Assembly (NCBI GenBank): GCA_963847345.1
Contig: CAWJZU010000042.1
Coordinates: 1 to 64,000, forward strand
DNA length: 64,000 bases
Reading direction: 5' to 3'
Source of the DNA: DATARH01 sp963847345
Lineage (GTDB): Bacteria; Pseudomonadota; Alphaproteobacteria; ATCC43930; CGMCC-115725
The translations under genes were made by a program, and so were the position numbers. Shown here one piece after another: positions 38,289 through 47,445 of the stretch. Numbering within the stretch: position 1 is the first letter of the stretch; the number at the start of each line of letters is the position of its first letter. A model generated the notes under the pieces. The model saw nothing but the letters and a program-made list of their open reading frames with translations, was not told the DNA's origin and ran no database searches.

Positions 38289-39742
38289 CACTGCCGCCTC
38301 ATCGCCGTCCCGCCCGGCGCCGCTGGCACGCTGCCGCTCGGCCCACAGGCTGTGGAAGCTGCGGCCTTCCGGCGCCGGCATGTCGCGCACCGAAGTCCAG
38401 CCCTTGGCGAGCGGCAGGTGGCGGAAGCGTCCGCGCCCGTTGCCGGCCAGGCCGAGCACACGGCTCGCGACATTGGCGAAGGCATGGTACAGCGCCGGCC
38501 GCGCCGCCAGCCATGCCCACAGCGCGCAGCCCCGAGCGGTAGGCCGGCGGGTTCAGCCGGCGGGCAAACTCGCGCTCGCGCCAGTGCCGCATCATCTTCG
38601 GCAGCGGGATCTTGACCGGGCAGACGCTCTCGCATCTCCCGCAGAACGTCGAGGCGTTCGGCAGGTGTCCGGCCTCGTGCAACCCGACCAGTGCCGGGGT
38701 CAGCACCGCCCCCATCGGCCCGGGATAGACCCAGCCATAGGCGTGCCCGCCGACCGCGGCATAGACCGGGCAATGGTTGAGGCAGGCCGAGCAGCGCAGG
38801 CAGCGCAGCATGTCGTGAAACTCGCCGCCGATCAGATCGGTGCGGCCGTTGTCGAGCAGCACGACGTGGTACTGGTCCGGCCCGTCGAGATCGCCGGGGC
38901 GGCGCGGCCCGGTCGAGATCGTCGTGTAGGAGGAAAATTCCTGCCCCGTCGCCGAGCGCGCCAAGAGGCGCAGCAGCGTCGCCGCGTCCTCCAGCGTCGG
39001 CACGATTTTTTCGATGCTGGTCACGACGATATGGACGCGCGGCAGGGTCTGCGTCAGATCGCCGTTGCCCTCGTTGGTGACGATGATGCTGGAGCCGGTC
39101 TCGGCGATCAGGAAATTCGCGCCGGTGATCCCGACATCGGCGGCGAGGAATTCCGGGCGCAGCACGGTGCGCGCCTCGTCGCACAATTCCCGCGGCGTCG
39201 TCGAGCGGCCGCGCCGGGTCAAGGTCGCGATGCGCCGCGCGGAATGTCTCGGCGACCTGCTCCTTCATCAGGTGGATGGCCGGCGCGATGATGTGGCTCG
39301 GCGGCTCGTGGCGGAGCTGGATGATGTATTCGCCGAGATCGGTCTCGACCGGGGTAATGCCGTTCGTTTCGAGGTGATCGTTGAGCGCGATCTCCTCGGC
39401 GACCATCGATTTTCCCTTGGTGACGATTTTCGCGCCGACCGAGCGGCAGATGTCGAGCACCGTGCCGCGCGCCTCATCGGCGTTGCGCGCCCAATGCACC
39501 TGCCCGCCTGCCTTCTCGACGTTGCGCTCGTAGAGTTCGAGGTAGAAATCGAGATGGGCCAGCGTGTGGTCCTTGATCGCGCGGCCTTCCTCGCGCAGCG
39601 CCTCGAATTCCGGCAGGCGCGCGACCGCCTGCGCCCGGCGCGCCGGAAACCCGGTGCGCGCCATCCCGAGCGCCCGCTGCAAGCTGGCGTTCCCCAACTC
39701 GGCGCGCGCATTGGCCGGAAAGGCGTGGCTGGTCGGGTGCAC
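38285..39742 (-). CDS. lutB: Lactate utilization iron-sulfur protein B, two or three frameshifts
   Basis: The probable start is GTG 39742 (VHPTSHAFPANARAELG). One extra base near 39221 and another near 38524 interrupt it; the last part (FRHLPLAKGWTSVRDMPAPE) then runs into lutC without a stop, so a third indel probably hides the TGA at 38287-38285. The frame-corrected protein is about 480 residues: a LUD domain (GTVLDICRSVGAKIVTKGKS, MVAEEIALNDHLE, TGANFLIAETGSSIIVTNEG) and two 4Fe-4S motifs, CLRCSACLNHCPVYAAVGGH and CGRCESVCPVKIPLPKMMRH. LutB is the electron-carrying subunit of the lactate oxidation complex. Confidence 0.85.
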   Translation of the reverse strand: MHPTSHAFPANARAELGNASLQRALGMARTGFPARRAQAVARLPEFEALREEGRAIKDHTLAHLDFYLELYERNVEKAGGQVHWARNADEARGTVLDICRSVGAKIVTKGKSMVAEEIALNDHLETNGITPVETDLGEYIIQLRHEPPSHIIAPAIHLMKEQVAETFRAAHRDLDPARPLDDAAGIVRRGAHRAAPGIPRRRCRDHRREFPDRRDRLQHHRHQRGQRRSDADPAARPYRRDQHRKNRADAGGRGDAAAPLGALGDGAGIFLLHDDLDRAAPPRRSRRAGPVPRRAARQRPHRSDRRRVSRHAALPALLGLPQPLPGLCRGRRARLWLGLSRADGGGADPGTGRVARGRTPAERLDVLREMRERLPGQDPAAEDDAALARARVCPPAEPAGLPLGAARCGHGWRRGRRCTMPSPMSRAVCSAWPATGADASATCRSPRAGLRCATCRRRKAAASTACGPSGSVPAAPGGTAMRRQW

Positions 39743-40514
39743 TATCTTCGCCTTCGTCGTGCCGATCGGCGGCGACTTCGTCGGCCATCCCGGCCAGCAC
39801 CTCGGCGACATGCCGCGTCTCGACGGCCAGGCCGAGCCGGGTCAGCTTGCCGGCGATGTTCAACAGACACCCGAGATCGCCGGCCAGCACCGCATCGGCG
39901 CCGGTCGCGGCGATGTCGGCGGCCTTGTCGCCGACCATCTTGTCGGAGATATCCGGGTATTTGACGCAGAACGTGCCGCCGAAGCCACAGCACACCTCCG
40001 CCCCCGGCAATTCGCGCAGCCGCAATCCCTCCACAGTCGAGAGCAGCCGTCGCGGTTGCGCCTTGACCCCGAGTTCGCGCAGCCCGGAGCACGCATCGTG
40101 ATAGGTCGCGGTCCCGTGCCAGCGCGCCTTCACCGCGTCCATGCCGCGCACATCGACCAGGAACGAGATCAGCTCATGGGTGCGGGCGGCGAGTTCCTCG
40201 GCGCGCGCCCGCATCTCCGGTTCATCGGCAAACATCTCAGGGTAATGCACCTTCAGCATGCCGGCGCAGGAGCCCGACGGCGCGACAACATAATCGTACC
40301 CGGCGAACACATCGATCACCCGGCGCGCGATCGCTTTCGCGTCGCCGCTGTCGCCCGAATTATAGGCCGGCTGACCGCAGCAGGTCTGCGCTCGCGGCAC
40401 CTCGACAGCGCAGCCGGCTTCCTCCAGCAGTTTCACCGCCGCGAAGCCGACGCTCGGCCGAAACAGATCGACCAAACACGTCACCAGCAGCGCGACGCGC
40501 GCCGTAGCGGGCAT
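39742..40514 (-). CDS. lutA: Lactate utilization protein A (CCG-domain Fe-S protein)
   Basis: From ATG 40514 the product has the two CCG cysteine motifs of the glycolate-oxidase GlcF/heterodisulfide-reductase type: QTCCGQPAYNSGD near residue 43 and GAEVCCGFGGTFCVKYPD near residue 175. About 250 residues of LutA are followed by a junction without a stop in frame; the expected TAG, overlapping the lutB GTG, is at 39744-39742 in another frame, so an indel near 39760 is likely. LutA is the membrane-associated subunit. lutA-lutB-lutC is a complete operon. No lactate permease or GntR regulator is adjacent. Confidence 0.85.
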
Positions 40515-40591
40515 TTCAAAGCACCTCGTCAGCGGATCGGCTAAGATAGGGAGTTCAGGCCGGCTTTATCAATGCGCCATTCGGGCGCCAT

Positions 40592-41729
40592 TCAGGAAAT
40601 CGCGCCAAGCCTGGCCGCCACGCTCTTCGGCAGCAGCAGATAGTATCGGCCGCGCGCGTTCATCGCGCCGGCGCCGTCCGCAGCATCCTTGCCGTGGCCC
40701 CAGAACAGATCGCCGCGCACCGGCCCCTTGATCGCGCCGCCGGTGTCCTGCGCTATGACAAGCCGCCGGATGGTATCATATGGCGCGAAACGCTGCCGCA
40801 CATCAATCCAGATCGGTGTGCCCAACGGAATAAAAGTCGCGATCGACCGCGAGACTGCGTCCGGCGGTAAGAGGCACAAGCTGCGCACCGAGCGGCCCTT
40901 CGCCCGATATTTCCCGGAAGAACACAAAGGACGGATTTTCCCGCCGCAGCGCCGCGGCTTTTTTTGGATTGTCCGTCATCCAGCGGCGAATTGCGTCCAT
41001 CGTCACCTTGTCGCGCGGAAGCTCGCCGCGCTCGATCAGCAGCCGCCCAACGGCAACGTATGGCTTGCCGTTCTTCCCGTCATAACCGACCCGCACGACG
41101 CTGCCGTCCGGCAGCTTCACCCGCCCCGAGCCCTGAATTTCGAGAAAAAACGCGTCCACCGGATCGTCGACCCAAAGCAGTTCAAGCCCTTTACCAGCCA
41201 GGGCACCGTCCTCGATCTCGGCCCGCGTATGAAAATCCGGCTCCGGCGGTCTGCGGTATAGCGGGGTCTGGTACGGTCCGCCGCGCTTGCGCGACCCGTT
41301 CAGCGCAATCTCGAAATAGCCGGTAAACAGACCGCCCGACTCGCCATTATTGCCGGCGAGAAACGGCACGAAATTGGCTTCAAAAAACTGCCGCGCCGCC
41401 TTCTCTTCTCCGTTCGGGACGGCCGCCGCTGCAATGCAGGCCGGACGCCAATCCCCGACGATGCCGAAATCCGGGGTCTTCGCCTTCACCGTAACCGGAG
41501 CGTCTTCGGCTTTTGCCAGCAGCTTCTTGCAGGACCGCAGCAGGGCCGGCAGCGCCACCGCAACGCGATCGTCGCGCCATCCGGTCAATGCGTCGAACCG
41601 CGCCGGCGCAAGCGTCAGACGCGACTCCGGCGGCGAGCGAACCAGCAGCCGGTATCCCGCGGCCACCACGACGAGCAGCGCTGCGAGCGCCAATCCGATC
41701 CAGGGCGCCCACCGGGTGAACGCGTTCAC
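40592..41729 (-). CDS. mltA: Membrane-bound lytic murein transglycosylase A, one frameshift
   Basis: An N-terminal signal or anchor (ALAALLVVVAAGYRLLV) leads into the MltA domain (FEANFVPFLAGNNGESGGLF, TGYFEIALNGSRKRG) and a C-terminal 3D domain (PIWIDVRQRFAPYDTIRRLV, AQDTGGAIKGPVRGDLFWGH with its catalytic Asp). An extra T in the TTTT run near 40832 breaks the frame after AVDRDF; the product would be about 378 residues. MltA cleaves murein glycan strands with formation of 1,6-anhydromuropeptides. Neighbour timA is part of the conserved block. Confidence 0.88.
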
Positions 41730-41775
41730 CGCGCGAGGGATTTACCGACAACGAGGCAAAATCCGGCGTCTCGCC

Positions 41776-42456
41776 TTAACCACTGGCTGTGGTCACCAGT
41801 ACCCAGTTCGGATCGCCGGAGCGGGTGTCGCGGGCAAACGTCCAGAAATCGGTCTTCTCCGCCGGCTCTTCGGGGTGCCCATCAACCACGCTGCCGTCAT
41901 GGGCACGCAGGACGTTGACCTGATTCGTGACGAACTTGACCGTGACCCGTGCTGTGCGACCGGCGAGACCGGCTTCGACGATGTCGATCGACTTAAGCTG
42001 CAGAATGCGGGTTTCGAGCGTTTCGCCGGCGGCTTCGCGTTCGTCGATGGCCGTGCTGAAGGGCTTATAGACCTCATCGCTGAGCAGCGGACGCAGCTGC
42101 GCTTTGTCGCCGGCGGCAAAGGCGGCGACGATCATCTCGAACGCCATCCGCGCGCCCTCCAGAAACCCGGTCGGATCGAAGCTGGCATCAATGGAGCGGA
42201 TTCGCTCGAGCCCCGCCGCCACCGCATCGGGCGGCTTCGTGGTGGGTAACGGCGGCCGCACCTCGGCGCTAGGCGCGCCCAGCGGAACCACATTGCCGCC
42301 GATCTCTTCACCCGCGCGCTGAGCCGGACGGGTAAACGATTCCGGCCGTCGCTCGTGACCCGTGCGTCGTCCCAAAACGCTGCGTAGCCGCAGGATCAGA
42401 AACGCCGCGACCATCGCGAACAAAATTATGTCGAAATAGTGCGGGAAATCACCCAT
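41776..42456 (-). CDS. Tim44/TimA-family protein
   Basis: The product has 226 residues with an N-terminal membrane anchor (YFDIILFAMVAAFLILRL) and a C-terminal Tim44 domain from about residue 85 (FLEGARMAFEMIVAAFAAGD, LLSDEVYKPFSTAIDEREAA). The alphaproteobacterial homologue TimA is related to the mitochondrial import subunit Tim44 and is thought to be an inner-membrane protein. Position between mltA and the divergent secB is conserved. The start at ATG 42456 fixes the anchor at the N-terminus. Confidence 0.88.
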   Translation of the reverse strand: MGDFPHYFDIILFAMVAAFLILRLRSVLGRRTGHERRPESFTRPAQRAGEEIGGNVVPLGAPSAEVRPPLPTTKPPDAVAAGLERIRSIDASFDPTGFLEGARMAFEMIVAAFAAGDKAQLRPLLSDEVYKPFSTAIDEREAAGETLETRILQLKSIDIVEAGLAGRTARVTVKFVTNQVNVLRAHDGSVVDGHPEEPAEKTDFWTFARDTRSGDPNWVLVTTASG

Positions 42457-42715
42457 TGAAATCGGGAATCCTGCTCGCTACGGATTAGCCGGAGATTACG
42501 CGTACCGGCGTCTTTTGGTAGATAGTCGGCCCGCCGTCGCGGCACAACCCAAGGCAAATACGCGGTTCGCCGTTATGGCGGACTGCGAGATTGCCCGCTT
42601 GCGTCAATCCATGCTAGCGGGATTGCGACTGGCGGTCCCCATCCTCGTCACAGCGGAGCATGAGAGACCGCGCGCTTCCGCGCGATCACCCCCAACCACC
42701 CCGGGAGGAGAAAAC

Positions 42716-43231
42716 ATGGCATCAGACGCGACGGGCAACGGCCCCCTCCCGAGCGGAGCCGAAGACGCGCAGCAGGCTCAAGGACAGCAGCTGATTGTCA
42801 ATGCCCAATACATCAAGGACCTCTCGTTCGAGAACCCGCGCGCACCGAACAGCTTGCGACCGCAGACGACACAGCCGCAGGTCGAGATCAATGTCGATGT
42901 CCGGGCGCAGAATCTCGCACCCGACACGTTCGAGGTCGTGTTGACAATAAAGTCGAGCGCCAAGATTCAGGACGAGGCGCTTTTCCTCGTCGAATTGGCC
43001 TATGCCGGCGTCATCACCGTGCGCAACGTTCCGCAGGAGTTGCTGAGCGCGGCCGTGCTGGTCGAGGGCCCACGGCTGCTTTTCCCCTTCGCCCGCAACA
43101 TTATCGCAGACACCACGCGCGACGGGGGCTTCCCGCCGCTGATGATCAACCCGATCGATTTCGCCGAGCTGCTACGACGAAACGCGGCCGCGCAAGCCGA
43201 TCCGCAAACCGGCGGGACCGCTATGGCGTGA
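42716..43231 (+). CDS. secB: Protein-export chaperone SecB
   Basis: The 171-residue product starts at ATG 42716 behind GGGAGGAG (42703-42710). SecB features: IVNAQYIKDLSFENPRAPNS near the N-terminus, VLTIKSSAKIQDEALFLVEL, the GFPPLMINPIDFAELLRR C-terminus. A 30-residue flexible N-terminal extension rich in Gln and Gly is seen. It is a tetrameric chaperone that delivers precursors to SecA. It is divergent from timA and convergent with dnaQ, 11 bp away. Confidence 0.95.
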   Translation: MASDATGNGPLPSGAEDAQQAQGQQLIVNAQYIKDLSFENPRAPNSLRPQTTQPQVEINVDVRAQNLAPDTFEVVLTIKSSAKIQDEALFLVELAYAGVITVRNVPQELLSAAVLVEGPRLLFPFARNIIADTTRDGGFPPLMINPIDFAELLRRNAAAQADPQTGGTAMA

Positions 43232-43242
43232 CCAGGCAGCCT

Positions 43243-43929
43243 TCAGCCGGAGACAGCCGCAAGCCACACCGGCGCTTTAATTGCCGCCAACATCGCCTGG
43301 TGCGCCGCCAATTCCTCTTCAGTCGGCTGATGAGGGCGTGGCGGGCGCGGCTGACGCAGCGCCGCGCCTGCCTGTTCCCATCCTGCGAAGTCGGCGCCCG
43401 CCGCAAGATCGAGCGCCGGCTGACGCCCGCCGAGCAACTCGAGATAAACCGCAGCTAACAGCCCACAATCGATATCGGCGCCGTGCTTTTCGCGCACGCT
43501 GAGATCGACCGCGAAGCGTCGGCACAGCGCGTCGAGGCTGGCCGGCGCGCCCGGAAAGCGCTGTCGCGCTACCGCCAGAGTATCGACAAACCGGCAGTCG
43601 AGCGGCGGCCGGTCGAGCCGCGCCAGCTCGGCATTAAGAAAAGCAAGGTCGAACTCGGCGTTGTGGATGACCACCGGCGAATCGCCAATAAAGGCTAGCA
43701 ACTCGTCGGCAATCTCGGCAAACCGCTTATGTTCCGCCAGGAATTCGGCGGTAAGGCCATGCACGGCAAAGGCATCCGCGGGCATGTCGCGCTCGGGATT
43801 GACGTAGCGGTGAAATTTCCGCCCGCTCGGGAGGTAATGCAGCAACTCGATGCAGGCGATTTCGACAATCCGGTGTCCGTCTGAAGGATCGAGGCCGGTT
43901 GTCTCTGTGTCGATCACGATTTCCCGCAT
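43243..43929 (-). CDS. dnaQ: DNA polymerase III epsilon subunit (3'-5' exonuclease)
   Basis: The 228-residue product has the DEDDh exonuclease motifs: ExoI IVIDTETTGLDPSDGHRI, ExoII PVVIHNAEFDLAFLNAEL, and ExoIII EKHGADIDCGLLAAVYLEL with the catalytic H and D. The C-terminal 40 residues are Pro-rich. Epsilon provides proofreading for the replicative polymerase. coaE lies 9 bp upstream in the same direction. Confidence 0.95.
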   Translation of the reverse strand: MREIVIDTETTGLDPSDGHRIVEIACIELLHYLPSGRKFHRYVNPERDMPADAFAVHGLTAEFLAEHKRFAEIADELLAFIGDSPVVIHNAEFDLAFLNAELARLDRPPLDCRFVDTLAVARQRFPGAPASLDALCRRFAVDLSVREKHGADIDCGLLAAVYLELLGGRQPALDLAAGADFAGWEQAGAALRQPRPPRPHQPTEEELAAHQAMLAAIKAPVWLAAVSG

Positions 43930-43938
43930 CGCCGCCCC

Positions 43939-44577
43939 CTAGCTAACAGCCCGCCGGCAAACACCCCCTACCCGACAGGCGGCCTGCCGATGCCGCAACT
44001 CGGCGACGACCCGACGCAACCGGCGAAACGTCACGCCGCGCCCGAGCCCGGTCGGCACCACGAAATCGGCACGCCGTCGCTTTTCGCGATCTGGCATCTG
44101 CGCCCGCAAGATGTTCGCCAAGCGGCTGTCGGTCATGCCTGGACGGCGCATTACCCGCTCACGCTGCACGCGGGCTGGCGCCGACACGACAAGGACATAG
44201 TCACAGCGCTCGGGCGCGCCGGTCTCGTACAGGAGCGGGATGTCGAGCACGACCAGCCGATCCCGGCGGCCCCGCGCCTGCGCGACGAAACGACTCTCGG
44301 CGTGGCGGACCATCGGATGCAGGATTGCTTCGAGACGCCGCAGCGCCGCTGGATCGCCAAAAACGCGCTGCCCAAGCCGGCGCCGATCGACCGCGCCGGT
44401 GTCATCGCATACACCGGGAAACGCCCGGTCAACGGCCGCCACCGCGTTACCACCCGATGCGAGCAGGCGGTGAACGACAGCATCGGCGTCAAACAGCCTC
44501 ACGCCCAACCGCCGCAGCATGCCGGCCGCCGTGCTCTTACCCATGCCGATCGAGCCGGTCAGGCCCAGAACGATCAC
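43939..44577 (-). CDS. coaE: Dephospho-CoA kinase
   Basis: The 212-residue product begins at GTG 44577 and opens with the P-loop GLTGSIGMGKSTAAGMLRRL. RRLEAILHPMVRH and the LIDexPLLYET-like LVVLDIPLLYETGAPERCDY and ERVMRRPGMTDSRLANIL motifs confirm CoaE. It phosphorylates the ribose 3'-OH of dephospho-CoA, the last step of CoA synthesis. The aroE stop lies 1 bp upstream of its start, so these genes are translationally linked. The last 25 residues are Arg-rich. Confidence 0.95.
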   Translation of the reverse strand: MIVLGLTGSIGMGKSTAAGMLRRLGVRLFDADAVVHRLLASGGNAVAAVDRAFPGVCDDTGAVDRRRLGQRVFGDPAALRRLEAILHPMVRHAESRFVAQARGRRDRLVVLDIPLLYETGAPERCDYVLVVSAPARVQRERVMRRPGMTDSRLANILRAQMPDREKRRRADFVVPTGLGRGVTFRRLRRVVAELRHRQAACRVGGVCRRAVS

Positions 44578-44578
44578 A

Positions 44579-45448
44579 TCAGACCTGCCGGGGGCCTGCG
44601 AGCGTCGTCAGCACAGCCGCCCGCAATTCGCGCGTCACCCGCACCGGCGTTCCGAACCATGCCTGGAAACCCGGGCGGCCCTGGTGCAGCAGCATGCCAA
44701 GCCCATCGACGGTGCGATTGCCCCGGCTCCGCGCCTCGACCAACAGCGGGGTGTCGAGCGGAACATACACGATATCGACGACAACGGCGTCGAGCGGAAG
44801 CCGCGACAGATCGAGTTCCAGCTCCGGCGCACCGGTCATGCCGAGGCTCGTCGTGTTGACAAGTAGACCCGCGCCGTCAAGAACCTCGCCGCGCGTTTCC
44901 CATTTGTGCACCGAGATGCGCGTCCCGGGACCGCCCAGGCCACGCGCCAGCGCCTCGGCACGTTCAATGGTCCGGTTGACGAGGCGGATCTCGGGAACCC
45001 GCAACTCGGTCAGCGCCGCCGTTACCGCGCGGGCCGAGCCACCTGCCCCCAGCACGACCGCCGCCCTGTGCACCGGGTACCAGTCCGGCGTTGATTCGCG
45101 CAGGTTCTCGCGGAACCCAAATGCGTCGGTGTTGCCCGCTTCAAGAGACCCGTCCGGCATCACGATGACCGTGTTGACCGCGCCGATGCGGTTTGCCAGC
45201 GGGTCGACTTTATCGACGATCGACAGAGCCGCCTCCTTGTGCGGCAGCGTGATGTTGCAGCCGCGAAAGCCGAGCGCAGGCAGCGCGCGCAGGGCCCGCT
45301 CCAGCTGATCGGGCTGCACCGCCAGCGGCACGTACGCGCCATCGATGCCGTGCTCGTCGAGCCAGAAATTATGCAGCGCCGGCGAGCGCGAATGCGACAC
45401 CGGCCAGCCCATGATCCCGGCGAGCCGCGTACGCCCGGTGATCCTCAT
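44579..45448 (-). CDS. aroE: Shikimate dehydrogenase (NADP+)
   Basis: The product has 289 residues from ATG 45448, chosen because a perfect AGGAGG (45451-45456) precedes it and the protein then opens MRITGRTRLAGIMGWPVSHS. A longer reading frame upstream is unsupported. SHSRSPALHNFWLDEHG is the shikimate-binding start; the catalytic Lys is in TLPHKEAALS; NTDAFGF and the GAGGSARAV NADP-binding loop are present. It reduces 3-dehydroshikimate in aromatic amino acid synthesis. Confidence 0.95.
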   Translation of the reverse strand: MRITGRTRLAGIMGWPVSHSRSPALHNFWLDEHGIDGAYVPLAVQPDQLERALRALPALGFRGCNITLPHKEAALSIVDKVDPLANRIGAVNTVIVMPDGSLEAGNTDAFGFRENLRESTPDWYPVHRAAVVLGAGGSARAVTAALTELRVPEIRLVNRTIERAEALARGLGGPGTRISVHKWETRGEVLDGAGLLVNTTSLGMTGAPELELDLSRLPLDAVVVDIVYVPLDTPLLVEARSRGNRTVDGLGMLLHQGRPGFQAWFGTPVRVTRELRAAVLTTLAGPRQV

Positions 45449-45516
45449 TGACCTCCTTTTCAGGCTCTCCGGCGCGTCAATCGAGCGTGCCCGGGGCCTC
45501 CTCGTAACCACATCCT

Positions 45517-46119
45517 TCAGACCGAAAGCAATCCGCGTTCGCGCAGAGAACCAAGAAGCTCGATGAGCGGCAAGCCCAGTATCGCGAAATAGTCGCCGCT
45601 GATCGTTGAAAACAGTTGCGCCCCACGACCTTCGAGGCGATAGGCCCCGACCGATGCGAGCACCGCGTCGCCTTCCGCGGCCAGATACGCGTCGAGGAAT
45701 TCCTCGCTGAAATACCGCATCGTAAGTTCCGGGACGCTCGTCGCCCGCCATAGCGCCACCCCGGCCCGAGCAGTGCATACCGCGGTTGCCAAGATATGCG
45801 TGCGCCCGCGCAACGCAAGAAGCTGCCGCCGTGCCTCGGCGAGGTTACGCGGCTTGTCAAACCATTCCGCGCCGCACGCGAGCACCTGATCGCCCCCGAT
45901 GACCAGCGAATCGGGGTCGCACTGCGACACGGCGCAAGCCTTCTCGGTAGCCAGAATGACAGCGCAGCCGACCGCCGATTCGCCGCGCCCCCGCGCCTCC
46001 TGCTTGATCGCAACCTCATCGATCGCAGCGGGCTCGATCGCAAACTCGATCCCTGCGGCCCGCAGCAGCGCCGCCCGCGCCGCACTCGCGGAAGCGAGCA
46101 CGATCCTTTCAGGCGCCAT
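45517..46119 (-). CDS. maf: Maf-like nucleoside triphosphate pyrophosphatase
   Basis: About 200 residues from ATG 46119 (MAPERIVLASASAARAALLR); an upstream ATG at 46140 would overlap the DUF299 gene by 17 bp. Conserved segments are the N-terminal S-x-S-x-x-R region, LVIGGDQVLACGAEWFDKPR and STISGDYFAILGLPLIELL at the C-terminus. Maf/YceF proteins hydrolyse noncanonical nucleotides. The gene lies 68 bp upstream of aroE and 4 bp after the DUF299 stop, all in one direction. Confidence 0.92.
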   Translation of the reverse strand: MAPERIVLASASAARAALLRAAGIEFAIEPAAIDEVAIKQEARGRGESAVGCAVILATEKACAVSQCDPDSLVIGGDQVLACGAEWFDKPRNLAEARRQLLALRGRTHILATAVCTARAGVALWRATSVPELTMRYFSEEFLDAYLAAEGDAVLASVGAYRLEGRGAQLFSTISGDYFAILGLPLIELLGSLRERGLLSV

Positions 46120-46123
46120 GACT

Positions 46124-46948
46124 TCAGGCGGCGGCGCCATGCCGGCGCATCAGCAGCCTGTAAATCGAGGATGCCGTCTCCTCGATCGACCGACGCGTCA
46201 CGTCGATGACCGGCCAATGATGTTGCGCAAACACGCGCCGTGCCTCGCGGACCTCTGTCCGCACCGCCTCGATGTCGGTGTAATCGGTGGCCTGGTGCTG
46301 GTCGAGCAGGCTCAGCCGGTTGCGGCGCAAGTGGATCAGCCGTTCCGGATCGTTCGTCAGCCCGACGATCAACGGCTTGTCGGCCGTCAACAACTCCGGC
46401 GGCAGCGGTATTCCCGGCACGAACGGCACGTTCGCGACTTTGATCCCGCGATTGGCAAGATACAGGCAGGTCGGCGTCTTCGAACTCCGCGATACGCCGA
46501 CGAGGCAGACATCGGAATCGTTGATGCCCCAAGGCGACTGGCCGTCATCGTGTGTGATCGCGAACGTCATCGCGTCGATCCGCGCGAAGTACTCGCTGTC
46601 GAGAAGATGCTGCTTGCCTGGCAGCCCGCGGCTCTCGCGTCCGAGATAGGAGCCGAGCGCGCCGATTACCGGATCGAGCACCGGAATCGCCGGCACCTGC
46701 AGTCGCCGGCAACCCTCCTGCAAGATCTGCCGCAGCGCCTCGTTCACCATCGTGAACAGGACGACGCCGGGGTTCGCCTCGATGCCGGCGACGACGCGTT
46801 CGATCTGGGCCCGGGTGCGCACCATGCTCCAGACGTGCTCGATCGCCTGTGTTTCGTCGAACTGCACGAGGCAGGCGCGCGCCACCGAATGCACGGTGTC
46901 CCCGGTCGAATCGGAAACGAGATGCAGATGAAACCGGGTCAGCGCCAT
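46124..46948 (-). CDS. ppsR: Pyruvate,phosphate dikinase regulatory protein (DUF299, RP001 homologue)
   Basis: The product has about 274 residues from ATG 46948 (MALTRFHLHLVSDSTGDTVH); ATG 46963 is an alternative. P-loop GVSRSSKTPTCLYLANRG, the N-terminal HLVSDSTGDT and RNRLSLLDQHQATDYTDIEA match DUF299 bifunctional kinase/pyrophosphorylases, which regulate PPDK or PEP synthase by ADP-dependent phosphorylation. In Caulobacter and Rickettsia the homologue (RP001) borders the replication origin opposite hemE, as here. Confidence 0.93.
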   Translation of the reverse strand: MALTRFHLHLVSDSTGDTVHSVARACLVQFDETQAIEHVWSMVRTRAQIERVVAGIEANPGVVLFTMVNEALRQILQEGCRRLQVPAIPVLDPVIGALGSYLGRESRGLPGKQHLLDSEYFARIDAMTFAITHDDGQSPWGINDSDVCLVGVSRSSKTPTCLYLANRGIKVANVPFVPGIPLPPELLTADKPLIVGLTNDPERLIHLRRNRLSLLDQHQATDYTDIEAVRTEVREARRVFAQHHWPVIDVTRRSIEETASSIYRLLMRRHGAAA

Positions 46949-47298
46949 TCCGCTCTCTCGCATGCGAGACCTCGGAGCCGCACAAGATTGTCATGCCCAA
47001 CGCCCCTGCTCGTCGTGGTTGCCGGGGGCATTGGGATCGTCTGGGCGAATACCCGCGGAAAGGCCGCTGGACGCTGTGGGTCGATTTGGCCGCAGCGGGG
47101 AGAAACGGGCGCCACGCCGCTCAATCGCGATTCGATTCCCAGTCTGCTCTGGCAAAGCGGCCGGTTGGCGGCGGCGCAACGCACCCTGTGCCAACCCCGG
47201 ACGACTTTGGGAACAATTCTCGCGACGCGCCCCATTGCCGGTCTTTATACCCGATAAATCCTGGTTCAACAGACCCGAATCTGCCGTTGATTTCCGCC

Positions 47299-47307
47299 TT
47301 ATACACA
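47299..47307 (+). promoter_or_regulatory. DnaA box, consensus match
   Basis: TTATACACA fits the TTATNCACA consensus at all nine positions, in the middle of the presumed origin. Confidence 0.75.
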
Positions 47308-47340
47308 ATCGGGAACGAATCGACTGTAAACCGCTCCGCC

Positions 47341-47349
47341 GGTGCATAA
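47341..47349 (-). promoter_or_regulatory. DnaA box, 8 of 9 match
   Basis: Read on the minus strand, TTATGCACC differs from TTATNCACA only at the last base. It lies 34 bp from the consensus box. Confidence 0.6.
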
Positions 47350-47445
47350 AGCATCTGATAAGATTTTTTCCCCACTTTCCGCAGCCCCATCTGCCACTAC
47401 ATCATCTAAGGTTTCTTAAGAATAGAGGTAGGCAGAGCGCACCGG

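Larger units (their letters stand above)
46949..47445. other. Probable chromosomal replication origin (oriC)
   Basis: A 497-bp region without a gene lies between the divergent DUF299 (RP001-type) and hemE genes. That interval is the established origin of Caulobacter crescentus and the Rickettsia-type origin locus. It holds one consensus DnaA box (47299-47307), an 8-of-9 box on the other strand (47341-47349), two weaker ones (TTATACCCG at 47245-47253, TTTTCCCCA at 47366-47374) and an A/T-richer tract at about 47340-47430. Spacing and direction vary. It also contains the hemE and DUF299 promoters. The call rests on synteny plus DnaA boxes. Confidence 0.75.

Noticed and set aside
45449..45778. 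N-terminal extension of AroE
   Set aside because: An AGGAGG lies just before ATG 45448 and the extension has no family match.
47400..47425. CtrA box (TTAA-N7-TTAA) in the presumed origin
   Set aside because: CTAAGGTTTCTTAA has a 6-bp spacer and only one perfect half-site.
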